From Clostridia bacterium (lineage in GTDB: Bacteria > Bacillota > Clostridia > Christensenellales > Borkfalkiaceae): 10,614 nucleotides of DNA. A program made the position numbers and the translations under genes. This document shows, in pieces, positions 1 through 6,959 of the stretch; position 1 is the stretch's first letter, and every line of letters begins with the position of its first letter. The stretch covers positions 1 to 10,614 of the forward strand of contig CAAFVM010000017.1 in the NCBI GenBank assembly GCA_900766495.1, written 5' to 3'. The notes beneath the pieces are model-generated. The model was given only the letters and a program-made list of their open reading frames with translations, was not told the origin of the DNA and did no database searches.

Positions 1-125
1 GTATTTTTGAATGATTTCAGACAAACGCGAACGAAATTGTATTGGACATACTATGAGCGAGCGGTTGTTTGAAAGCGTCTAAAAGCCGCCTTTACGGTTG
101 TTAGTGATAAGGAATGGAATGCCTA
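1..125 (+). repeat. Left copy of a 125-bp inverted repeat (interspersed repeat family)
   Basis: The reverse complement of this stretch matches 10454-10578 with no gaps and 4 mismatches (two near position 80, two near 22-29). It starts at the first base of the window, so its true outer end is unknown. In this orientation it carries a hairpin-forming segment at 61-91 (GCGGTTGTTTG against a partly complementary arm ending AGCCGC), then a purine-rich tail (GATAAGGAATGGAATG). One frame is open from base 1 and ends with KLYWTYYERAVV and a TGA at about 69-71, so the outer part may be the 3' end of a gene lying outside the window. I do not recognise the family. No transposase, target-site duplication or terminal inverted repeat is visible. 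It could be a miniature mobile element, an RNA gene, or a shared gene tail with its intergenic region. Confidence 0.9.
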
Positions 126-219
126 CGGTTTAATTTTTCGCGTTAATATCGAAAAAACACAAAGGCGAAATAAACACTACAAACCGCAATTTATAGACGT
201 AAGATAAATTAATAAAACA

Positions 220-275
220 ATAATAAAAACCCGTTTAAAGCCGCGTTAATCGACTTATAGACGGGTTTTTATTAT
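220..275. terminator. Bidirectional terminator hairpin
   Basis: A perfect 15-bp stem pairs 220-234 with 261-275. It has an A-tract on the left and a T-tract on the right, so it can terminate transcripts from either side. The 26-base loop contains TAATCGACTTATA (247-259), which recurs in reverse complement inside the terminator at 7929-7974. Confidence 0.85.
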
Positions 276-380
276 ATAAACGCGAAAAACTCACGCATAA
301 AAAAGCGGCAAAAAATATGGTTGCGCATTTTACCGTTTTGCCTCTAAAAATATAACTCCAAAATTCGTCTGCATATAAAA

Positions 381-424
381 CAAAAAGCCGCCTGCCTTGA
401 AAAAAATTCAAAGAGGGCGGCTTA
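381..424 (-). terminator. Terminator of the large surface-protein gene
   Basis: On the minus strand an 8-bp GC-rich stem (385-392 with 416-423) with an inner TTGAA/TTCAA helix is followed by TTTTTGTTTT. It begins about 20 bases after the stop codon of the 1513-residue gene, so that gene is probably the last or only one in its transcript. Confidence 0.85.
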
Positions 425-442
425 AAGTTTTTATTAAAAGTT

Positions 443-3400
443 TTAATAAAGTATGCGGTTTACCGCGGTGTTTCTCGCGTCTCCGTCGACCGAATCGATC
501 AGGTCGACGTCAAAAGTGCCGGTGCACGAAACTCCGGTAATATCAAGCAGTTTAACGTTTCCTGTCAAAGCCGAAAGGTTGAAAGCGTCGTCGTGTTTTA
601 TATAAATATTTGCGCTGCCCAGAACGCTGTCGATGGGCTTAAGGTCGAGGGCTACGGAGTAGGTTTGTTGTCCGTCGGAATAGCCGTAATTTTTAATTAC
701 GTCGTCAATTCCGAACGCCGCTTTGTCTTCGCCGTTCATCGCTCCGGTAATGGCGTTTTTGATGTCGTCGATAAAGTTTACCATTTCAAGAATATTGTCG
801 ACGATATTTGCGGCAAATTCGTCTTCGGTTTGCGTTACCGAATAGCTGCAAACGCCTTCCGCTTCCATATCCGAACGAATGTCTGTGCGCCAAGCTGCAT
901 GTAACGTTGTATTTGAACAGTTAAGACTTCCGCATTTTTTGCACCATTTTCTTAAAGAATTGCGCATTACGGTAATGGTTTTAGCTTCGCCGTCATAGAA
1001 AATGTAAGAATCTCCGCCATAATCGTTAAACGCGGATTTGGTTATGCCCGAAAGCTTTCCGCGCGAAAGCTTGCCTGTTACGAACACTACGTCCGGCTGA
1101 CCTTCGGTTCTTTCGATGTCGACTTTTACGTCGATTCCGAGGTTGACTTTGGCTTTCACTATGCCAAGCGCGGTAAGGTCTACGGGAATGTTTCCTGTCA
1201 AGCGGAAGCTTGCGCGTTTTGCGGTTAAAACGAACGATTGAAGCAGGGTGTCGATGCTGTCGAGGTCGATATGCGCGGCGGTGGTGTCGTAAGCGGCGTC
1301 GATGTCGGCGCGGGAGGGTTTTTCGGCGTTTGAAATCACGCTTATGCCCGCATAGTTAACAGATATCGCCGCTTCGCCTATTTGCCTGATTTCGAGCTTG
1401 AGTTTTCCGTTTTCGGGCTGAGAAATAGCCATTTCGAAGCTGCCGCCTCCGCCCAAAATCTTTTCGGCGTTTAATGTTAGCGAAAGTTTTTTGTCGTTTT
1501 CGCGGTCGTATGTAAGCGAAGAAATATTAGCCGAAAGGTCTAACAGAGAATCGGAATTGATTTTTTTCTGCAAAAGTTCTTTAAGTTGAGGAATTGCGTC
1601 CAACAACTCCGGCAGACGATTATCGATGCAGGTTTTTAACGCCTTGCCCGAAATTGTGAATTTCAAATCGCTTTGCGCGTTTTTAAGGTCGTTTACTGTA
1701 ATGAATAATCTGCGTTCGTCGGTTAAGTTTGCAATCGCGTTTGCGCTTTCGTCGGTTTCGTCGGCAGAATTTTCTTGATTTTCTTCAGCCGTTGAAACTT
1801 TTTCGTAAGCTGCTTTTACAGAAAGTTCGGTTGACGACGTTTTTCCGCCTGCCTCTGAAGTAATGGTGAGTTTGTCGATCGAAATAACGGTTTTGTCGGC
1901 TGAATAATAAAGTTTTATAGTCGATTGTTCGGTTGAATAGGATTTGCCGTTATACGTAAGAGAGAGGGGCGCAAGGTCGAAAGTCCAGCCTTTTGCGCGT
2001 TCCTGCTCGTCGTTGCCGAAATCGATAAGCTCTTCCAAAGTGCCTGAATAATCGTTGAATACCGCGCCTGCGTCGATAAAATTAATTGAGTTTTCGTCGA
2101 GCGGCTCAACAGAAATTTCGGAAGGAGTAAGAGTTGCGGTAAGAATATCGCCCGCAACTACGCCGATTGTGTTAAGCGTGTATTTGCCGTCACTTACCGT
2201 GCAATTTACGGCAACCGCAACGTTAAGTTCGCCGATATTAAGCGGCAGTTTGAGCGAGTAGCTGTTTTCTGTTTCGGTTATTTCAATTCCGTCGATTAAG
2301 CCGAATATATCGATTTTATCGAATATATCGGAAACGTTGATTTCGGGAATTTTTTTGCCGAATTTCTGCGCGATAAATTTAATGTCGTCGACTGAAAGTT
2401 TAAGGTTAAGCTGATTTACCGCAAACAGAATTTGCTCTTTCGAGTAGGTGAGTTTAACTCCGTTCGGAGTTTCGAGCGCGACCGCCGTATTTGCCAAATT
2501 ATCGAAATCGACAAGCGCGCTGATTTTTGCAGCCAAGTCAATGCCCTTAAACGAAGCGGCAAGGTTAAAGTCGAGCGGAGCGCCGTTTAAGTAATCGGTA
2601 ACCACGGGAGCCAGTTTTAAAAGCTTTTCTACTTTTGTAACCAATGCGTTTACGTCGCTTATGTCGCGGTGGTCGGCTTCAAAATCATAGGCGGCTTCGA
2701 TTTCCGAAGCAGTGGGAGCGCCCGCGGCTTTCACGCTTAAAGCCGCAAGATTTTTAACTGTTTGGTTTTTGGTCTGGCTTATTTCAAGTTTAATTCCGCC
2801 GTTTTCGGGTTGCGAAAGGGTAACGGTAATCAAACCGAGGTTTTCAACAAAGTTTTCTGCGTTTACGGTGAGCGAAAGTTTCTTGTCATTCTCGCTATCG
2901 TAGGTAAGCGAAGTTAAAGAGTTAACCGCGCCGAGTATTTTTTCAATATCTATACTGCCGTTTACGATTTTATCAAGTTGCGGCAGGGCGGTTAAAATGT
3001 CGTTTTCTCTGGCGGTTAAGCATTCAGCCAAAGAACTGCCGTTTACCGAAATGTTAAACGTTTTTCCGCTTGAAAGTTCGGTTACGGTAACCAATACTTT
3101 GCGAGAAGAAAGCATTTTTGCAATAGCTTCGAACGGGCTTGTTGTCGCGCCGTCGTTTGCAAAAGTAGTCGTTTGGTTTTCTACGTTTTCAACCGCGAGT
3201 TTTACGTTAAAGTTAAGCCCGAGGTCTTTGCCGTTGACGCTTGCGCGGGCGGCGAGCCTGTCGAGGTCTAACACTAACTTGTTTTGCGAGTAGTAGAATT
3301 TAGCGTTGATTTCTTCGGTGGTAATCTGCGCTTTGCCTAAATCGAGATTAAGCGGCGCAATCGCAAACTGATATGCGCGGTTTACGTTGTTCTCGTCGTC

Positions 3401-4984
3401 GCTTACCGCAATCAAATCTTTCACCGCGTCGTAGTAATCGTTAGCAACGTCGCAAATGTTCACGTAAGACGAATCGCTTTCAAGCGCGGCTACGGTTTTG
3501 TTCGTTGCGGTTAATGTAGCGGTAAGAATGTTGCCTACGGTAACTTTCGCGTCGGTGAATTCATATCCGTCGCCCGAGGGTTTGCCGTTGAGTTCGGCAA
3601 CTATTTCAACCTCGCCCAAAGTAAGGGGAATGCGCGCCGAGAACGACGTTTCGGTGGTTTCGCAGGTGATTGAATCAAGGATTTCAGACGGGTCTATATC
3701 GAGGTCGCCGAATTTATCGAGCAGCCCGCCGCTTTCGCCCGAAGCTTCGCTCGAATCCGAAATTTTTTCGATTAATTGTTTAATTTCGCCTATTGTAAGT
3801 TTAAGTTTTACGTCGTTTAACTTTAAAAGAAGATTTTCGCTTGCGTAAGTAGCGGTAATTCCGTTTGCTGTTTGCGCGCGAACGGCAATGTTGTTAAGGT
3901 TTTCAAGGTCTAAAAATACGCTTAAATCGGCGTTTAACGAATTTCCTTTAAAATCTGCCGAAAGAGCAACGTTTAAAGGTTCGCCGTTTAAATATTTGCC
4001 GAACATTCCCGCAAGAGTCGAAAGCGCGTCGGGGGCTTCGTCACCCTTACTGTCGTCGTCGCCGGGGGCTACGGGTTTATGGCTTAAATATTTTGAAAAG
4101 TAATCGTATTCGGGTAGTTCTTCAACGCTTTTAATTTTGCCTATGTCGCTGAAAATTTCGGTTGTACGTTCTTTGCAGGGGGTGTTGCCCGCGATGGGGA
4201 CGTTATATTCGCAATCGGTTTCGACCGAGTGAATAACCCAGTTCTCGTCCATCGACACTGTAATTTTCGCTTTCGAGAACGTGGCGAAATTTTTGCTGCC
4301 GGAATTGTTCCTCATTTCATAAAGAATTTGCGGGGTGGCTTTATCGTTGTCAAGCACGTAAGAGAACGAGTAGTAACCGTCGTCGTCACGCCCCACGTAG
4401 GCGGCTTCGTTTATGGTTTCGTCGTTAAGAATATAAAGCGAAAGCCCGGTGCCGCGGCAGCCGTAGCGGGCTTTGTAACCCTTTTCGTCGGTAATGGCGG
4501 GGGCGTCCTCTTTCCAGATAACGTCATCGGCGGCTTTAACTTTGCTTGCAAGCCTGTATAAATAGCTGTCGCCCGAAACGAAACGCTGTTCGCCCATTTT
4601 TACCAAGCCGAAACTTGAAGATTCTTTAAAAACAGAATTTCCCGTAACGGCGCGGACGGCGTGAATATCCTGAGTTACCGAAAAGCCTACTTTCGTCGAA
4701 ACGGTTTTTCCGTTGGTTTCGCTTCTGAAGCTGCCGGCTTTAATCAGCACTCCGTTTGCTATGTATAGGTTTTTTTTCGGGTCGTCCGTAAAATCGGCAA
4801 CCGTACCGTTTTCGGGTTTTTCGTAAACGCCGTTAACCTCGTCGGTGGGTAAATCTACGTTGGTTTTGCCGCCGCTCGAACCGAGCAAGGTGTAAACGCC
4901 GATTGAAGCGGTGGTGAGCGCCGCAAGCGACGCGGCTACTATAATAACTTTCTTTTTTGTCCAGTGAGTGAAAAAACTAAACAT
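443..4984 (-). CDS. Large membrane-anchored surface protein with two tandem ~463-residue repeats, function unknown
   Basis: The product is 1513 residues. The N-terminus has a basic stretch (WTKKK) and then one hydrophobic segment (about residues 13-35) with no lipobox or clear cleavage site, so it is probably a signal anchor with the rest outside the cell. Residues about 36-310 form a unique domain, followed by an acidic linker. Residues about 322-785 and 788-1248 are a tandem duplication. Matching blocks include YLNGEPL/YLNGAPL, GNILTATLT/GDILTATLT, SLTYDSENDKKLSLT/SLTYDRENDKKLSLT and SQPENG in both. Residues about 1250-1513 form a unique C-terminal domain with WCKKCGSLNC at 1347-1356. There is no LPXTG sorting signal or C-terminal membrane segment. 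The repeats are rich in alternating polar/hydrophobic strands such as FYYSQNKLVLDL, which suggests beta-rich folds of the LolA/LppX lipoprotein-carrier kind; that is only a guess. A GGAG lies about 15 bases before the chosen ATG, rather far, but no better in-frame start is visible. The gene appears monocistronic. I recognise no named family. Confidence 0.9.
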   Translation of the reverse strand: MFSFFTHWTKKKVIIVAASLAALTTASIGVYTLLGSSGGKTNVDLPTDEVNGVYEKPENGTVADFTDDPKKNLYIANGVLIKAGSFRSETNGKTVSTKVGFSVTQDIHAVRAVTGNSVFKESSSFGLVKMGEQRFVSGDSYLYRLASKVKAADDVIWKEDAPAITDEKGYKARYGCRGTGLSLYILNDETINEAAYVGRDDDGYYSFSYVLDNDKATPQILYEMRNNSGSKNFATFSKAKITVSMDENWVIHSVETDCEYNVPIAGNTPCKERTTEIFSDIGKIKSVEELPEYDYFSKYLSHKPVAPGDDDSKGDEAPDALSTLAGMFGKYLNGEPLNVALSADFKGNSLNADLSVFLDLENLNNIAVRAQTANGITATYASENLLLKLNDVKLKLTIGEIKQLIEKISDSSEASGESGGLLDKFGDLDIDPSEILDSITCETTETSFSARIPLTLGEVEIVAELNGKPSGDGYEFTDAKVTVGNILTATLTATNKTVAALESDSSYVNICDVANDYYDAVKDLIAVSDDENNVNRAYQFAIAPLNLDLGKAQITTEEINAKFYYSQNKLVLDLDRLAARASVNGKDLGLNFNVKLAVENVENQTTTFANDGATTSPFEAIAKMLSSRKVLVTVTELSSGKTFNISVNGSSLAECLTARENDILTALPQLDKIVNGSIDIEKILGAVNSLTSLTYDSENDKKLSLTVNAENFVENLGLITVTLSQPENGGIKLEISQTKNQTVKNLAALSVKAAGAPTASEIEAAYDFEADHRDISDVNALVTKVEKLLKLAPVVTDYLNGAPLDFNLAASFKGIDLAAKISALVDFDNLANTAVALETPNGVKLTYSKEQILFAVNQLNLKLSVDDIKFIAQKFGKKIPEINVSDIFDKIDIFGLIDGIEITETENSYSLKLPLNIGELNVAVAVNCTVSDGKYTLNTIGVVAGDILTATLTPSEISVEPLDENSINFIDAGAVFNDYSGTLEELIDFGNDEQERAKGWTFDLAPLSLTYNGKSYSTEQSTIKLYYSADKTVISIDKLTITSEAGGKTSSTELSVKAAYEKVSTAEENQENSADETDESANAIANLTDERRLFITVNDLKNAQSDLKFTISGKALKTCIDNRLPELLDAIPQLKELLQKKINSDSLLDLSANISSLTYDRENDKKLSLTLNAEKILGGGGSFEMAISQPENGKLKLEIRQIGEAAISVNYAGISVISNAEKPSRADIDAAYDTTAAHIDLDSIDTLLQSFVLTAKRASFRLTGNIPVDLTALGIVKAKVNLGIDVKVDIERTEGQPDVVFVTGKLSRGKLSGITKSAFNDYGGDSYIFYDGEAKTITVMRNSLRKWCKKCGSLNCSNTTLHAAWRTDIRSDMEAEGVCSYSVTQTEDEFAANIVDNILEMVNFIDDIKNAITGAMNGEDKAAFGIDDVIKNYGYSDGQQTYSVALDLKPIDSVLGSANIYIKHDDAFNLSALTGNVKLLDITGVSCTGTFDVDLIDSVDGDARNTAVNRILY

Positions 4985-5113
4985 CTCGTGATACCTAATC
5001 TCTCCTCTATTTTCTTTCTTTTTTACTTTTTATTTTTTATTTGCTTAATTTACCTAAATTATGTTAAACGTTCGCGGTCGGGTTTATTTCCGCGGTTGCT
5101 TTAAGCATAACTT

Positions 5114-5142
5114 ATTATATATAGAGCGCAAAAATAAAACAA
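5114..5142 (-). promoter_or_regulatory. Likely sigma-A promoter of the large surface-protein gene
   Basis: On the minus strand, TTGTTT (5137-5142) and TATAAT (5114-5119) are separated by 17 bases. Transcription would start near 5107 and give a leader of about 120 bases before the ATG at 4984, with a GGAG at about 5002. The leader is A/T-rich with one GC-rich block (5070-5095). Confidence 0.65.
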
Positions 5143-5209
5143 ATAAAAACAAGCTAAAAACTCGCGGCTTTAATATCTTCTTTCGATAGCGCTTTTCCAC
5201 GATTCGGCA

Positions 5210-5274
5210 ACGGTTCTCCTGTTCACAGAACCGTCACACAGGTATTCTCTTAATCGTAGAATTAAGAGAGAATA
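5210..5274. other. Two adjacent hairpins, possible structured RNA
   Basis: The first hairpin pairs ACGGTTCT (5210-5217) with AGAACCGT (5227-5234), a perfect 8-bp stem with a 9-base loop. The second pairs about 12 bp (5243-5254 with 5261-5274) with a 2-base bulge and a 6-base loop. The loop of the first contains CCTGT, which can pair with ACAGG (5238-5242) just before the second. That second pairing would be hard to form with the 8-bp stem intact because only 3 bases connect them, so the two pairings look like alternatives. No T-tract follows on either strand, so these are not ordinary terminators. I do not recognise a known riboswitch. Confidence 0.5.
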
Positions 5275-5335
5275 GGGGTAGAGCCTTTTGTTTTTTCATA
5301 TTTTGGCGTAAAAAGTCGTTTTTATTGTTTATTCA

Positions 5336-5406
5336 ACAAGCAGGCTGCGGTTGTTTAAAAAAACAAAAAGTTGCTTTTGCGGTTGTAACGATAGGGAACG
5401 GAACGA
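5336..5406 (+). repeat. Diverged relative of the terminal 125-bp repeat
   Basis: This aligns to the inner half of the left repeat (about 51-121) in the same orientation. GCGGTTGTTT is identical (5347-5356 and 61-70), CGGTTGT recurs at the same spacing, and CGATAGGGAACGGAACG parallels TGATAAGGAATGGAATG. The hairpin seen in the terminal copies can still form because the opposite arm has changed to AAAAAGTTGC, giving G-U pairs. A frame ending in NKQAAVV then TAA parallels ERAVV then TGA in the terminal copies. The match is partial and was judged by eye, so homology is likely but not certain. Confidence 0.6.
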
Positions 5407-5428
5407 TTAAAATATGTAAATATGAAAA

Positions 5429-5460
5429 AATCCCGACGGAATGTCGTCGGGATTGTGGTT
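5429..5460 (-). terminator. Terminator of the small-membrane-protein/lipoprotein operon
   Basis: A perfect 10-bp stem (AATCCCGACG, 5429-5438, with 5445-5454) closes a 6-base loop. On the minus strand it is followed at once by TTTTTT. It lies about 65 bases beyond the stop of the 169-residue lipoprotein gene. The plus-strand side also has a T-rich tail (GTGGTTTTTT), so it may work in both directions. Confidence 0.85.
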
Positions 5461-5522
5461 TTTTACGTTATTAAATTATTCGAAAGTGCCGTTAAACGAC
5501 ATATAGCGCGGTTTTTGTTACA

Positions 5523-6032
5523 TTATTTATATAATTTAACCGTTTTGCCGTTGAAAGTATAGGTATAAGCCGATTCATTCCATGTTGTCATATCGGTATT
5601 ATTTGCTGTTTTACGGTGGAAGTGGAAGGCAACCGTTTTAGGCGAATCGGTTTTTTCAAAAATATCGGAAAGCTTGCCTAAATTAATTTCAAATTTAAGT
5701 TTGCCGTTTTTTGCTTCGGTCAATTGAGTTCCGTCGAATTCAAACAAAACGTTTTCGCGGAAAACAGAAGAGAAGCGCTCGTCGAAACTTATCGAAAAAA
5801 CAAATCTTCCGGTTAAATCGGCTTCGGGTTCCGCGTCAAACCAGCCTTTGATAACGTAATTATCGGAAAGGGAATCGGCTATAACGTAATGGCAGTTTAC
5901 GGCGTCGTTTTCTTTGTTTCCGTCGCCTATGCCGAGTTTGACATCAAACGAGCCGCCGCATCCCGCAACCGAAAGAATTGCAAGAATGCAAACCGCAAGT
6001 GCAAAAAATCTTTTAAAATATTTGTTAATCAT
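5523..6032 (-). CDS. Lipoprotein of unknown function (169 aa)
   Basis: The N-terminus is a type II signal peptide: basic residues (NKYFKR), a hydrophobic core (about 9-20) and the lipobox SVAGC with the lipidated cysteine at residue 25. The mature protein is about 145 residues, anchored on the outer face of the membrane. It looks beta-rich (for example RFVFSISFDERFSSVF and YTYTFNGKTVKLYK), like a single small beta-sandwich domain. I recognise no family. The gene starts 2 bases after the stop of the 83-residue membrane-protein gene and shares its promoter. A GAGGA lies about 16 bases upstream of the ATG, which is distant, so translational coupling to the upstream gene is plausible. A strong terminator follows. 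Confidence 0.85.
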   Translation of the reverse strand: MINKYFKRFFALAVCILAILSVAGCGGSFDVKLGIGDGNKENDAVNCHYVIADSLSDNYVIKGWFDAEPEADLTGRFVFSISFDERFSSVFRENVLFEFDGTQLTEAKNGKLKFEINLGKLSDIFEKTDSPKTVAFHFHRKTANNTDMTTWNESAYTYTFNGKTVKLYK

Positions 6033-6034
6033 TT

Positions 6035-6286
6035 TTATTTGTTATTTTCCTCGCTGTCGGCGTTGTTTTGTTTCGTGGCTGAGGAGTTTTTGTTTATCGA
6101 TTGCATAACGTTTTTCTGCAAAACGAATTGTGCGTCGGCGAAAGTTTTTACCGACGGATCGATTTCTTTAGCCCGTCTCATAATCGATTTGTAGTTAGGT
6201 AACCAGAAAACAAAAAGAAAAATCAGGGGAATTGCAATAACTATAACTACTGCGATTGCTATGAATATTTTGAATTCTAACGGCAT
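6035..6286 (-). CDS. Small single-pass membrane protein (83 aa), function unknown
   Basis: A hydrophobic segment at about residues 6-29 (IFIAIAVVIVIAIPLIFLF) is followed by a basic stretch (KSIMRRAKE) and a polar tail rich in Asn, Lys and Glu. This suggests a membrane anchor with a cytoplasmic C-terminal tail. It is the first gene of a two-gene operon with the 169-residue lipoprotein, 2 bases downstream. AAAGGAG (6294-6300) sits 7 bases before the ATG and fixes the start, and a near-perfect promoter lies just upstream. The arrangement suggests the two products act together at the membrane, but nothing in either sequence tells how. Confidence 0.85.
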   Translation of the reverse strand: MPLEFKIFIAIAVVIVIAIPLIFLFVFWLPNYKSIMRRAKEIDPSVKTFADAQFVLQKNVMQSINKNSSATKQNNADSEENNK

Positions 6287-6313
6287 ATAAAGTCTCCTTT
6301 GATTGATGCGATA

Positions 6314-6342
6314 ATTATAACAAAAAACAGGTCTGCTGTCAA
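6314..6342 (-). promoter_or_regulatory. Consensus sigma-A promoter of the two-gene operon
   Basis: On the minus strand, TTGACA (6337-6342), a 17-base spacer and TATAAT (6314-6319), preceded by TG one base upstream (extended -10). Both hexamers match the consensus exactly. Transcription would start near 6307, leaving a leader of about 20 bases. Confidence 0.9.
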
Positions 6343-6404
6343 TGCAATTTTAAATTCACGTATAATATAAATAAAAAATTTTTGTTTTTTTATGCGTCGT
6401 GTAG

Positions 6405-6568
6405 TTGAAAAAAAACTTTTCAAATTCGATTTATCGTCTGGAAGAATTTTGTTTTTTAGAGCATTTTGCCGTAAGCGAAAAGTACCGTAACGAGGGAATA
6501 GGGCGTTCTGTTTTGGAAAAGCTGCTCGAATGGCAAGAAAAGGTTTGCCTTGAAGTGGAACCGCCCGT
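6405..6568 (+). pseudogene. Remnant of a GNAT-family acetyltransferase
   Basis: The reading frame contains FLEHFAVSEKYRNEGIG, which has the RNEGIG form of the GNAT motif A acetyl-CoA-binding loop (R/Q-x-x-G-x-G/A), then a helix and CLEVEPP, which in such proteins precedes the last strand. It lacks the N-terminal third and the C-terminal part with the FYERxGF-type motif, so about 45 residues of a usual 150-170 remain. The frame runs on to 6626 but is unlike a GNAT after EVEPP. There it overlaps, in another frame, the remnant of a different gene. No good start codon or ribosome binding site precedes it (only a TTG at 6405). It is probably a dead fragment left by deletion. Confidence 0.75.
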
Positions 6569-6803
6569 AACTGCTCGCAAATCGCAGACGAAGTTCAACA
6601 GGAAATCGACGCCGAAAGGCAATTAGACAAGTTGAAAAAAGAAGCGGACGTTTTGTTTGCTCCGTTAAAACAAAAGCTTGCAAAAAAAGAACAAGAGCAA
6701 CAAGCTAAAAAGAAAAATAGCTATACTTATAGCGGTCGGCGTTGCGCTTTTTATGATTTTCGGAGTTGTGATAAACGTAGTCGCTTCGCAAGTGTCGCCC
6801 TAA
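6554..6803 (+). pseudogene. Frameshifted fragment of a coiled-coil/membrane protein
   Basis: From 6554 one frame reads a charged helical stretch (EVQQEIDAERQLDKLKKEAD, ending KKEQEQQAKKK). At the A5 run 6713-6717 it loses sense. Moving to the next frame by skipping one A gives IAILIAVGVALFMIFGVVIN, a clear membrane helix, and a TAA at 6801-6803. The original product therefore most likely had a coiled coil followed by a C-terminal anchor, and the gene is broken by an extra A. Its 5' end is also missing: the frame is closed by a TGA at 6551 and fuses into the acetyltransferase remnant. A sequencing error or programmed slippage could also explain the shift. Confidence 0.65.
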
Positions 6804-6820
6804 TTTAATATAATAGAATT

Positions 6821-6868
6821 ATTTATATAAAATAAGAAAAATAAATTTATATAAAATAAGAAAAATAA
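6821..6868. repeat. Perfect 24-bp tandem duplication
   Basis: Positions 6821-6844 and 6845-6868 are identical A/T-rich units in direct tandem, starting ATTTATATAAAATAAG. The perfect identity suggests a recent slippage or duplication event in non-coding DNA, next to the decayed genes. Confidence 0.95.
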
Positions 6869-6870
6869 AG

Positions 6871-6898
6871 GAAAAGTCGCTTGGCTTTTCTTTTTTTT
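6871..6898 (+). terminator. Plus-strand terminator after the pseudogene pair
   Basis: An 8-bp stem (6871-6878 with 6883-6890, one G-U pair) with the tetraloop GCTT is followed by at least eight T residues. It would have terminated the now-broken plus-strand genes and insulates the next promoters from them. Confidence 0.8.
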
Positions 6899-6950
6899 GC
6901 ACTTTTAAAATAGACATTTTTTATGTGTTGTTTATTTTATTTTTTTGCGA

Positions 6951-6959
6951 TGATATAAT
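6951..6959 (+). promoter_or_regulatory. Extended -10 promoter, upstream member of a tandem pair
   Basis: TGATATAAT matches the extended -10 consensus (TGnTATAAT). No good -35 lies at 17 bases; TTGTTT at 6928-6933 would give a 20-base spacer. It would make a transcript starting near 6966 with a leader of over 200 bases before the membrane-protein gene at 7181. Confidence 0.5.

Larger units (their letters stand above)
126..442. other. Intergenic stretch with terminators only
   Basis: This A/T-rich region separates the left repeat from the end of the large surface-protein gene. It holds a small dyad (TTTTTCG/CGAAAAA, about 134-156), a strong bidirectional terminator hairpin (220-275) and the minus-strand terminator of the large gene (381-424). 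I see no convincing reading frame, tRNA or promoter in it. Confidence 0.7.
4985..5522. other. 538-bp intergenic region: promoter, paired hairpins, diverged repeat copy, terminator
   Basis: No reading frame here looks coding. From left to right it holds the long 5' leader and promoter of the large surface-protein gene (up to 5142), two hairpins (5210-5274), a diverged relative of the terminal repeat (5336-5406), and the terminator of the small-membrane-protein/lipoprotein operon (5429-5460). The middle part, 5160-5410, lies upstream of the mapped promoter and is not explained by either flanking gene. It may hold an independent RNA. Confidence 0.7.

Noticed and set aside
593..904. Plus-strand open frames inside the large gene (also near 2712-3293 and 3498-4561)
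   Set aside because: They are antisense shadows of the 1513-residue gene, which has repeats, a signal anchor, a ribosome binding site, a promoter and a terminator. The shadow products show no domain or start signal.
5218..5242. A true H-type pseudoknot formed by CCTGT and ACAGG over the 8-bp hairpin
   Set aside because: The connecting loops would be 0 and 3 bases, too short to span the stems. I treat the pairings as alternatives instead.
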